Positions 1 to 5,203 of a stretch of 5,203 bases of DNA are shown here, one piece after another. The stretch spans positions 1 through 5,203 of the forward strand of contig CALARO010000147.1 in assembly GCA_937888935.1 (NCBI GenBank), written 5' to 3'. The notes under the pieces are model-generated. The model was not told the DNA's origin, ran no database searches, and saw nothing but the letters and a program-made list of their open reading frames with translations. The first letter of the stretch is position 1; every line of letters starts with the position of its first letter. The position numbers and the translations under genes were made by a program. Source of the stretch: an uncultured Clostridia bacterium. Its GTDB lineage: Bacteria; Bacillota; Clostridia; Christensenellales; Borkfalkiaceae.

Positions 1-27
1 TTTTTCGGAATTTTTTTCGATTGCCAT
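1..27 (-). CDS. recA: Probable recA recombinase, first nine codons only
   Basis: An ATG at 27-25 on the minus strand opens a frame reading MAIEKNSEK that runs off the window edge without a stop. An AGGAG Shine-Dalgarno sequence sits 10 bases upstream. The short, charged, Lys/Glu/Asn-rich start resembles RecA N-termini, which begin with a short polar stretch before the conserved helix leading into the core. The stronger argument is position: cinA is followed by recA in very many Firmicutes. RecA forms ATP-dependent filaments on single-stranded DNA, catalyses strand exchange and stimulates LexA self-cleavage. No domain of the protein is visible here, so the name rests on synteny plus nine residues and could be wrong. 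Confidence 0.6.
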
Positions 28-37
28 TTATGTGTTT

Positions 38-42
38 CTCCT
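38..42 (-). promoter_or_regulatory. Ribosome binding site of the probable recA
   Basis: The minus strand reads AGGAG here, followed by 10 A-rich bases and then ATG at 27-25. This supports a real translation start at the window edge rather than a random ATG. Confidence 0.75.
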
Positions 43-63
43 GTTTGGTTTTTTTGATTTATT

Positions 64-93
64 TTCGCGCTGTATTTTGCCTGCAAGCGCGAA
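64..93 (-). repeat. Inverted repeat (8-bp stem, 14-base loop) in the cinA-recA gap
   Basis: TTCGCGCT at 64-71 is the perfect reverse complement of AGCGCGAA at 86-93, with 14 bases between. The repeat lies 9 bases beyond the cinA stop codon and about 36 bases before the probable recA start. On the minus strand the hairpin is followed by an A-rich stretch, not a U tract, so it does not look like an intrinsic terminator for the operon. It could be a leader hairpin, an mRNA-processing or stability element, or a protein-binding dyad. It does not resemble the GAAC-N4-GTTC LexA box of Firmicutes. The symmetry is directly visible; any function is inference. Confidence 0.5.
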
Positions 94-102
94 GTTTTAT
101 CC

Positions 103-1179
103 TTATTTCAAATGTTTGTACGCCCAAAAAAGCGCGTGATTGATGGCTTTTTGGGTGATTTCCGTGCGATTGCCCGTGAAAATGTGGCGCGCGATATATA
201 TTTTCCCTTCCACCCCCGCGGCAAGGAAGCAAAGACCTACCGGCAAGCCGCTTTCGTCGCTTTTCGGCCCTGCCAGACCCGTGGTGGCGATCGCTGCGTC
301 GCAATCGCCCGAGGACAAAAGCCCCGCACACATTTCGTAAGCCGTCTGATCGGAAACCGCGCCCACCGTGTTTAACGTGAACGGCGAAACGCCGAGCCGC
401 TTGATTTTCGCGTTGCCGCTGTACGTATTCAATCCTTCGAAATACACTTCGCTTGCGCCCGGAACGGATACAATGCGACTGCCTACGCCCCCGCCCGTAA
501 ACGATTCCGCCACGCTGATTTTTTTGCCGCGCACCTTTAAAAGCTCGCAAAGGCGTTTTTCAAGCGGGGTATCGTCCATAGAATACAGCTCTTCGGGAAA
601 CGCGTCTACGAAAATTCTCGTTACTTCGTCCATGAGCAGTTTCGGCGCGTCGGCGGGATAATTGATTTCGATACGGGTATCGTCGTAGTGTTCCGATACG
701 AAAAATTCAAGCTTTTTACCTGCGTTTTCCGCCGCTTTTTCGCATTGAACGATACATTTTTCCAAGAGTTTTTTATCGCAACCCACGCCGCGAAGCACAA
801 TTTTTTCGGGAATCGCGCCGCGCCGCTTCAATCGCGGCAGGCAGACGTTTTTCATAAACGCGCGCCGTTTTTCCGCAGGCAGCGGCGAAAGATAAATATC
901 GGCTTCGCCTTTCGTGAACACGCCCGAGCCGTCTTCAAAGCATTGCAGAAAATCGTCCGCTTCTTCGGCAAGATTTTTCGAAAGCGCGGGCAAAGCCGCT
1001 TCTTCCGCAAACACAAGCACGGCGTTATCCTGCGCGGCATACGATAAAATCACGGCGGAAACGTTTTTTTCGTACGGCAAAAAGCGCAGCTCGGAAATTT
1101 TACACGCGATTTCTGTTTCGCCGAAAATTTCTTCGCCGCCGAACGGGATATTCTGCACGATAATCGCCGCCGTCTGCAT
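103..1179 (-). CDS. cinA: CinA-family protein: PncC-like nicotinamide-nucleotide amidase domain with a degenerate N-terminal domain
   Basis: The protein has 358 residues from the ATG at 1179. Residues about 215-355 match the CinA C-terminal domain, which in PncC enzymes deamidates NMN to nicotinate mononucleotide for NAD recycling. Visible blocks are AESFTGG (224-230), VPGASEVYFEG, TYSGNAK (252-258), GAVSDQTAYEM (273-283), TGLAGP (300-305) and LPVG. Residues about 105-205 resemble the second half of the usual N-terminal part and the linking domain, ending in the typical ELYSMDDTPLEK segment before the amidase domain. The first 100 residues show neither the GTELLLG-like opening nor the TGGLGPT motif of the MoaB-like domain, and the protein is shorter than the usual 410-425. 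AESCTGG has Phe for Cys, and the usual GGG after TGIAGP is KSD. The gene lies 36 bases after pgsA and just before probable recA, its classic place. Family membership is secure; full enzymatic activity is not. Confidence 0.92.
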   Translation of the reverse strand: MQTAAIIVQNIPFGGEEIFGETEIACKISELRFLPYEKNVSAVILSYAAQDNAVLVFAEEAALPALSKNLAEEADDFLQCFEDGSGVFTKGEADIYLSPLPAEKRRAFMKNVCLPRLKRRGAIPEKIVLRGVGCDKKLLEKCIVQCEKAAENAGKKLEFFVSEHYDDTRIEINYPADAPKLLMDEVTRIFVDAFPEELYSMDDTPLEKRLCELLKVRGKKISVAESFTGGGVGSRIVSVPGASEVYFEGLNTYSGNAKIKRLGVSPFTLNTVGAVSDQTAYEMCAGLLSSGDCDAAIATTGLAGPKSDESGLPVGLCFLAAGVEGKIYIARHIFTGNRTEITQKAINHALFWAYKHLK

Positions 1180-1188
1180 TCGCTTTTT

Positions 1189-1196
1189 CACCTCTT
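1189..1196 (-). promoter_or_regulatory. Ribosome binding site that decides the cinA start
   Basis: The minus strand reads AAGAGGTG here and continues with A, so GAGGTGA (1194-1188) gives seven contiguous matches to the 16S rRNA anti-Shine-Dalgarno sequence. It sits at the right distance from the ATG at 1179-1177. An in-frame GTG at 1191-1189 lies inside this site and has only an A-rich stretch upstream, with no Shine-Dalgarno sequence of its own. The ATG is therefore the better start, trimming four residues from the longest frame. Confidence 0.8.
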
Positions 1197-1215
1197 GTTT
1201 TTTCGTTTTTTCTTT

Positions 1216-1803
1216 TTACTTTTCCGTTTTTAAAACGTCGGGATTTTTCACGATATACGATACGCCCGAAAGCACGGTAAGCACCGCAGCCGCCGCAAAA
1301 AGCACAAGTCCGATAATGCACAAAACTTTCTGCGCCGTACCCGAAAACGCCGCCGAAGCGATCAGCACCGCGATACAATAATCCTGCGCGTTGGTTTTGA
1401 GTTTGCCGAGCATATCCGCCGCAAGCACCACGCCGTTTGCCGCAGCGATCTGGCGAAACGCGCTGATAATCAGCTCTCGCGCGAGAATCAGACAAACGCA
1501 CACCGCACCCGCAACGTAAAAGCCGTAGCCGAACAAGCCGAAAATCTCTTTGTTCGTGAGCATTAACACGAACGCCGTAGAAACAAGCACTTTATCGGCG
1601 ATGGGATCGAGAAATTTGCCGAGATTGGTGACCAGGCCGCGCTTTCTTGCGATTCTGCCGTCTAAAAAGTCCGTAACGGCGGCGATCGCAAACACGACGG
1701 CAGCGTATACGTAGTTGTACGGCAGCGCCGTTAAAAAGAAAAACAGCACGAATACCGGAATTAAGCAAATTCGCAATACCGATAATTTATTGGGTAAATT
1801 CAT
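1216..1803 (-). CDS. pgsA: CDP-diacylglycerol--glycerol-3-phosphate 3-phosphatidyltransferase
   Basis: This integral membrane enzyme makes phosphatidylglycerophosphate from CDP-diacylglycerol and glycerol-3-phosphate, the committed step to phosphatidylglycerol and cardiolipin. The 195-residue protein has the usual family length. It carries the complete CDP-alcohol phosphatidyltransferase signature D-x2-DG-x2-AR-x8-G-x3-D-x3-D, with D45, D48, G49, A52, R53, G62, D66 and D70; the aspartates bind the metal and substrate. The opening MNLPNKLSVLRICLIPVF and the later AREL...SAFRQIAAANG...LGKLKT block are typical of PgsA and favour it over other CDP-alcohol transferases. Hydrophobic segments occur at about 8-28, 31-46, 92-108, 142-154 and 158-184. 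It lies 33 bases after rimO and 36 bases before cinA. The start was moved to ATG 1803 because the upstream GTG at 1812 lies within the Shine-Dalgarno sequence. Confidence 0.96.
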   Translation of the reverse strand: MNLPNKLSVLRICLIPVFVLFFFLTALPYNYVYAAVVFAIAAVTDFLDGRIARKRGLVTNLGKFLDPIADKVLVSTAFVLMLTNKEIFGLFGYGFYVAGAVCVCLILARELIISAFRQIAAANGVVLAADMLGKLKTNAQDYCIAVLIASAAFSGTAQKVLCIIGLVLFAAAAVLTVLSGVSYIVKNPDVLKTEK

Positions 1804-1811
1804 TGAGTTCA

Positions 1812-1818
1812 CTCCTTT
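1812..1818 (-). promoter_or_regulatory. Ribosome binding site that decides the pgsA start
   Basis: The minus strand reads AAAGGAG here, followed by 8 bases and then ATG at 1803-1801. An in-frame GTG at 1812-1810 begins on the last G of this site, too close to be served by it. The ATG also yields the usual PgsA opening MNLPNKL, so three residues are dropped from the longest frame. Confidence 0.88.
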
Positions 1819-1836
1819 GATTTTCGCTTGATTTTT

Positions 1837-3168
1837 TCAAGCTCGATAATTTTCCGTTGCGCCGTATAAATCGGGCGCAACCGCTTTTTCTATGATTACT
1901 TCGTACTCTTTGCCCTCTTCCGCTTCGGGGGCGTTGAAATACACTTTGCCGTCGATTTCGGGGGCGGAAAAATACGCTCTGCCCGCAAATTGCTGCTTAT
2001 CGTAGTCGATTCCTTCGCAAAGTACGCGGATTTTCTTACCGATGAACGCGGACAAAAGTTTTTGCGAAATCTGCCGCTGCGTTTCGTACAAGCCGCGCAC
2101 GCGCCGTTCTTTCGTTTTATAATGCACCTGCCCGGGCATTTTCGCGGCGGCGGTGTCCGGTTCGCGCGAGTATGCGAAAAAGCCGCAATTGAAAAGTTCC
2201 GCTTCCTTTAAAAACGCTTTCATCGCTTCGTATTCTTCTTCCGTTTCCGAAGGAAAGCCCGAAATGAACGTGGATCGAAGCGCGACGCCGGGGATCTCTT
2301 TTTTCAGCTTTTTTATAAGCGCGAGATACTCTTCGCGCGTGCCGCGGCGATTCATGAGTTTCAGAATACGGTTTTCGGAATGTTGCAACGGGATATCCGC
2401 GTACTTAATCACTTTTTCGTTCGTTTTAATCTCTTTGATCAGCGCATCGGAAAACGCGTCGGGATAGCAATACAAAAGGCGGATCGAGCCGATATTTTCG
2501 AGCTTGGAAAGCGCGCGGATCAGCTGCGGAAAGCGGTTTTCGCCGTACAGATCTTCGCCGTAACGCGTGGTATCCTGCGCCACAAGCACAAGCTCTTTCA
2601 CTTCGCCGAGTTCTTTCGCTTCTTCAAGCAATTTTTCCATCGGATACGAACGATATTTGCCGCGGATTTTCGGAATCAGGCAATAGGTGCAATGATTGTA
2701 GCAACCGTCCGCGATTTTAAGGTACGCAAGATACGGCGCGGTGGTGAGCGTGCGGGCGAAACGGAACGTATCCGCGCCCTTGCCCACGAGATTTACCCTT
2801 TCGCCCGTTTCATACGCCGTTTTAAGCGCGGAGGGCAGAAGATCGTAGTCGTTAATGCCGAGAAAAACGTCGCCTTCGGTGAGCGCGGGAAATACTTCCG
2901 CCGCGTATTTTTGCGGCAGACAACCCGTCACTACGATTTTTTCCAAATTTTCGCTTTTATAACCCGCCGTTTCTATCACGGTTTCCACCGATTCTTCGCG
3001 CGCGGACTGCAAAAACGCGCAGGTATTCATCACCACGATCTGCGCTTCCCGCACGTCGTTTGTCAGCTTATACCCCGCGCTTTGCAGCACGGCGATACAT
3101 TTTTCGCTGTCCACGCGGTTTTTATCGCAACCGAGCGATATTACGCCGAATTTTTTCTGTTCTTTCAC
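1837..3168 (-). CDS. rimO: Ribosomal protein S12 methylthiotransferase RimO
   Basis: RimO is a radical SAM enzyme with two iron-sulfur clusters that adds a methylthio group to a conserved aspartate of ribosomal protein S12. The 443-residue protein has the full family layout. The N-terminal UPF0004 domain has cluster cysteines C14 (SLGCDKNRVDSE), C50 (NTCAF) and C83 (TGCLPQKY). The radical SAM core has C156, C160 and C163 in CYNHCTYC, followed by IPKIRG. AQDTTRYG...DLYG (198-208) is a RimO-type signature that separates it from the tRNA-modifying MiaB and MtaB. PLQH, STFISGFPSETEEEYE and FAYSREPDTAAAKM follow. The C-terminal 65-70 residues form the TRAM domain, ending near APDLYG. The start is GTG at 3168, preceded by GAGGA at 7 bases. 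The gene follows ftsK by 66 bases and precedes pgsA by 33, suggesting cotranscription. No key residue is missing. Confidence 0.97.
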   Translation of the reverse strand: MKEQKKFGVISLGCDKNRVDSEKCIAVLQSAGYKLTNDVREAQIVVMNTCAFLQSAREESVETVIETAGYKSENLEKIVVTGCLPQKYAAEVFPALTEGDVFLGINDYDLLPSALKTAYETGERVNLVGKGADTFRFARTLTTAPYLAYLKIADGCYNHCTYCLIPKIRGKYRSYPMEKLLEEAKELGEVKELVLVAQDTTRYGEDLYGENRFPQLIRALSKLENIGSIRLLYCYPDAFSDALIKEIKTNEKVIKYADIPLQHSENRILKLMNRRGTREEYLALIKKLKKEIPGVALRSTFISGFPSETEEEYEAMKAFLKEAELFNCGFFAYSREPDTAAAKMPGQVHYKTKERRVRGLYETQRQISQKLLSAFIGKKIRVLCEGIDYDKQQFAGRAYFSAPEIDGKVYFNAPEAEEGKEYEVIIEKAVAPDLYGATENYRA

Positions 3169-3173
3169 CGATA

Positions 3174-3182
3174 CTTCCTCTT
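3174..3182 (-). promoter_or_regulatory. Ribosome binding site supporting the GTG start of rimO
   Basis: The minus strand reads AAGAGGAAG here. Its GAGGA core ends 7 bases before GTG at 3168-3166. That start places the SLGCDKN motif at residues 11-17, the usual distance from the RimO N-terminus, so the GTG start is well supported. Confidence 0.8.
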
Positions 3183-3197
3183 TTGCCTTGCCCGTTT

Positions 3198-3230
3198 GAT
3201 TGAAGTGATTGCAGCCGATTTAAGCGGATT
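3198..3230. repeat. Four GATT words at 9-10 base spacing in the ftsK-rimO gap
   Basis: On the plus strand GATT occurs at 3198-3201, 3207-3210, 3217-3220 and 3227-3230, spaced 9, 10 and 10 bases. The series fills the middle of the only non-coding DNA between the ftsK stop codon and rimO. The units are not longer exact repeats, although the last two share GATT-(T)-AA-G-like ends. No promoter or U-tract hairpin was recognised in the gap. The spacing matches one DNA helical turn, but in a sequence this short it may be chance. Confidence 0.35.
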
Positions 3231-3234
3231 AAAG

Positions 3235-5203
3235 TTAAAGCGGTCCGTACTTTTCTTCGAATTGCTCGGGCGTGATCAGCACCTTGCGCGCTTTTGCGCC
3301 GTCGAACGCCGAAATATAGCCCTGCTCTTCCATCCATTCGATGATTTTTCCCGCCTTATTATAGCCGACGGAACATTTGCGCTGCACGAGCGAAATCGAA
3401 GCGCTGCCGCTTAAAATTACGTTTCGAAGCGCTTCCACATATACGTAGTCTACTTCGTCGTCTTCCTGAGAATCGCCGCCGAAGCCGCCGCTCTGCCCTT
3501 TCGGCTTGTCGATATACGCCGCCGCTTCTTCATTGAAATTGCAATCGTTGTTTTCTTTGATATACCTGATTACTTCCTGCGCTTTTTCGGAAGAAATGAA
3601 CGGCGCTTGCATACGGATGGGCGTTTTCGTGCCTTCCGTGGAATACAATAAATCGCCTTGCCCGAGCAGATTCTGCGCGCCCGATTCATCGAGAATAACG
3701 CGCGAATCAATTTCCTGCGCCACCGAAAGCGCGATACGCGATTTCAGGTTGCTTTTGATAACGCCCGTGATTACGTCGGTAGACGGGCGCTGCGTGGCGA
3801 GAATTACGTGAATACCCGTGGCGCGCGATTTCTGCGTAAGGTTCTGGATGCGATCTTCCATATCTTTCTTCGCGTCCTGCATCATCGCCGCCACCTCGTC
3901 GGCGATAATCACGATTTTCGGAAGCTTTTCTTCGCCTTCCGCAAGGTTTGCGTTGTACTCGTCGATATTGATCACGTAAGTACCCGCGCGGCTCTTTTTA
4001 TTGAAAAGATCGTATCTTCTTTCCATTTCGCCGATCGCCCAATTCAAACTCTGAATTACCTTATTCGTATCGGAAAGCACTTCGTTGATCACGAGATGCG
4101 GCAAGCCTTCGTACACCACGAATTCCGTCTTTTTCGGATCAATAAGAATCAGACGAAGATCGGCGGGCGAGTACTTCATAATCAGCGAAATGATAATCGA
4201 ATGTAAAAACGCCGTTTTGCCCGAGCCGGACGTACCCGCCACAAGCACGTGCGTCATTTTTCTGATGTCGCCGTATGTCTTTACGTTGTCTACTGTTTTT
4301 CCCATCGCGAACACGAGCGCGTTGGGTTTGGAATTGATATATTCGTCTGCCACGAGCATGCTGCCGAGCGTTACCGTCTGCCGCTTTTTATTCGGCACTT
4401 CCACGCTGATCGTGCCGTCTTCGAAATTCGGCGCGATGTTTACGCCGTTTTTCGCGTGCAGGTTCATAGCAATCGGCTGATCGAGCGCAACCACCTTTTT
4501 CGGCGAAATGTTACGCGGCACAGCCACGTTGTAACGCGTTACCGTAGGTCCGCAAGTTACCGAAGCGATAGACGCATCCGGCACTTTGAACGCTTCGAGC
4601 GTATCGAGAATCGTCGCTTTGTTTTCGTCGATCTCCGCCGCGTTCTGATCGGGGCGCGTTTCCGTGCAATCGAAATAATCGAGCGGCGCGCACCTGTACG
4701 GGCGTATAACGCGGGGCTTCGGCGCGGGGGGCGGGGGCGGCACGGGCGCGGGACGGGAAACTTCCCTGTCGCGCCGGGAATCGGCGGGAGTAAAGGAATT
4801 TCTTCCGCTTACGTTTCCGACGTTGCCGTCGCTTCCGCGTAAATCTTCTCTGCCGAAATTCTCGCTTCCCCTTTCTGCGCTGCCGAAATCTCTTGAATTA
4901 TCTTCGATTTCGCCGTTTCTTATATCTCTTACGTCGGCATTTCTGCCCGTATCGAAATTATCCTGCGGCATATCGCGGAAATCGCCGCCGCGGGAAGTTT
5001 CGCCTAAATCTTCGCCGATGCCGCGCACGGATTCGCCGCGCGAAGGAAACGAAGAAAAATCAGAAACGTTTCTATCGGCATTACCGAGCGAAGAAACATC
5101 CGTATTATCGGTTTCGTCGTCATCGTCGTCGAAAATCGTTGTGAAATCGTCGTCCGTTCTGCCGCGCGATAAATCGTCGCCAAGCCGATCGCGACTGCCG
5201 CGG
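3235..5203 (-). CDS. ftsK: DNA translocase FtsK/SpoIIIE, N-terminus outside the window
   Basis: This is a septum-located, ATP-driven double-stranded DNA pump that clears chromosome from the closing division site. The frame stays open to the window edge, giving 655 visible residues, so the membrane-anchor domain is presumably upstream and the GTG at 5028 is internal. Residues 1-152 are a disordered linker with a five-Asp run, followed by a proline run (about 153-163). Motor features are the GPTVTRYNVAV segment (about 218-228), Walker A GTSGSGKT (323-330), IDPKKTEF (354-361), Walker B IVIIADE (430-436), ATQRPSTDVITGVIKSN (469-485) and LLGQGDLLY (512-520). The C-terminal 68 residues are the winged-helix gamma domain (SLVQRKCSVGYNKAGKIIEWMEEQG), which reads oriented DNA motifs. 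Walker B is followed by VAAMM rather than the usual LADLM. FtsK and SpoIIIE cannot be separated without the N-terminus. rimO follows after 66 bases. Confidence 0.96.
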   Translation of the reverse strand, partial: RGSRDRLGDDLSRGRTDDDFTTIFDDDDDETDNTDVSSLGNADRNVSDFSSFPSRGESVRGIGEDLGETSRGGDFRDMPQDNFDTGRNADVRDIRNGEIEDNSRDFGSAERGSENFGREDLRGSDGNVGNVSGRNSFTPADSRRDREVSRPAPVPPPPPAPKPRVIRPYRCAPLDYFDCTETRPDQNAAEIDENKATILDTLEAFKVPDASIASVTCGPTVTRYNVAVPRNISPKKVVALDQPIAMNLHAKNGVNIAPNFEDGTISVEVPNKKRQTVTLGSMLVADEYINSKPNALVFAMGKTVDNVKTYGDIRKMTHVLVAGTSGSGKTAFLHSIIISLIMKYSPADLRLILIDPKKTEFVVYEGLPHLVINEVLSDTNKVIQSLNWAIGEMERRYDLFNKKSRAGTYVINIDEYNANLAEGEEKLPKIVIIADEVAAMMQDAKKDMEDRIQNLTQKSRATGIHVILATQRPSTDVITGVIKSNLKSRIALSVAQEIDSRVILDESGAQNLLGQGDLLYSTEGTKTPIRMQAPFISSEKAQEVIRYIKENNDCNFNEEAAAYIDKPKGQSGGFGGDSQEDDEVDYVYVEALRNVILSGSASISLVQRKCSVGYNKAGKIIEWMEEQGYISAFDGAKARKVLITPEQFEEKYGPL
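4714..5203 (-). other. Low-complexity linker region encoded within ftsK
   Basis: This stretch encodes about 163 residues dominated by Asp, Arg, Gly, Ser and Asn, ending in PVPPPPPAPKP. It contains a FDDDDDETD run (codons around 5107-5133, seen on the plus strand as cgtcgtcatcgtcgtcg) and loosely repeated small motifs such as DFGS, NFGR, RGSE, RGSD and GNVGNV. No hydrophobic segment is present, so the membrane domain must lie beyond the window. Composition predicts intrinsic disorder; FtsK linkers usually join the membrane anchor to the motor and vary widely in sequence. Confidence 0.75.

Noticed and set aside
28..102. LexA/SOS box or dedicated recA promoter
   Set aside because: No GAAC-N4-GTTC palindrome is present. 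The best -35/-10 pairing, TTGCAG and AATAAA at 17-base spacing, has five mismatches to consensus and overlaps the inverted repeat, so it is too weak to annotate.
64..110. Intrinsic terminator after cinA
   Set aside because: The hairpin is followed on the minus strand by A-rich sequence rather than a U run. The T-rich side faces the plus strand, where no gene would need it.
3169..3234. Promoter or terminator between ftsK and rimO
   Set aside because: Only a 5-bp A/T stem (TTTAA/TTAAA) was seen, and no convincing -35/-10 pair. The gap is more consistent with operon read-through.
2380..3414. Long plus-strand open frame of 344 codons opposite rimO and the 3' end of ftsK
   Set aside because: It is fully antisense to two confidently identified genes, spans the gap between them and has a Phe/Arg/His-rich composition typical of antisense shadows. 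GGA abuts its ATG with no room for a ribosome site. Codon bias of the minus-strand genes explains the lack of stops.
4249..4842. Plus-strand open frame of 197 codons opposite the FtsK motor
   Set aside because: It is antisense to the conserved motor domain, Arg/His-rich, and shows no recognisable motif or ribosome binding site.
5026..5028. GTG as the start codon of ftsK
   Set aside because: The same frame continues upstream for 58 codons to the window edge without a stop, in the same linker composition, and the family requires an upstream membrane domain. The GTG is an internal Val codon.
4893..5144. Plus-strand frame encoding a very Arg/Tyr-rich 83-residue protein
   Set aside because: The basic composition is only the complement of the Asp/Ser/Arg-rich FtsK linker codons.
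1..5203. Mobile element, CRISPR array, tRNA/rRNA or new multi-gene system
   Set aside because: All substantial frames belong to conserved housekeeping families in a well-known order. No transposase, long repeat, spacer array or cloverleaf was recognised.

Overview
This window looks like a core chromosomal gene block from a Bacillota (Clostridia-like) bacterium with roughly balanced base composition by eye. All supported genes lie on the minus strand. Read in the direction of transcription (from high to low coordinates) the order is: DNA translocase ftsK/spoIIIE (5' end outside the window), rimO, pgsA, cinA, then the first nine codons of a gene that is most likely recA. The order ftsK - rimO - pgsA - cinA - recA is a recurrent arrangement in Firmicutes and is the main basis for the lineage call. 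Shine-Dalgarno sequences of AGGAG/GAGGTGA type before every gene whose start is visible fit the same lineage. I cannot name a genus.

Layout: 3235-5203 is the FtsK/SpoIIIE motor. It has a long disordered Asp/Arg/Gly/Ser/Asn-rich linker, a proline run, the RecA-like motor and the winged-helix gamma domain. A 66-base gap (3169-3234) has no clear promoter or terminator but contains four GATT words about one helical turn apart. rimO (1837-3168) starts at GTG. pgsA (1216-1803) and cinA (103-1179) both have an upstream in-frame GTG lying inside the Shine-Dalgarno sequence, so I shortened both to the downstream ATG. A 75-base gap with a perfect 8-bp inverted repeat separates cinA from the probable recA start at 27-25.

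The short gaps (33-75 bases), shared orientation and lack of any intrinsic terminator suggest one transcription unit. The products act in chromosome segregation (FtsK), ribosomal protein S12 methylthiolation (RimO), phosphatidylglycerol synthesis (PgsA), nicotinamide-nucleotide recycling or a competence-associated role (CinA), and homologous recombination (RecA). They form a conserved neighbourhood rather than a single pathway.

I see no mobile element, CRISPR array, RNA gene or novel defence-type system. The most unusual features are a shortened, motif-poor N-terminal half of CinA with altered active-site-region residues in the C-terminal half, and a divergent FtsK with a long low-complexity linker and non-standard Walker B surroundings.
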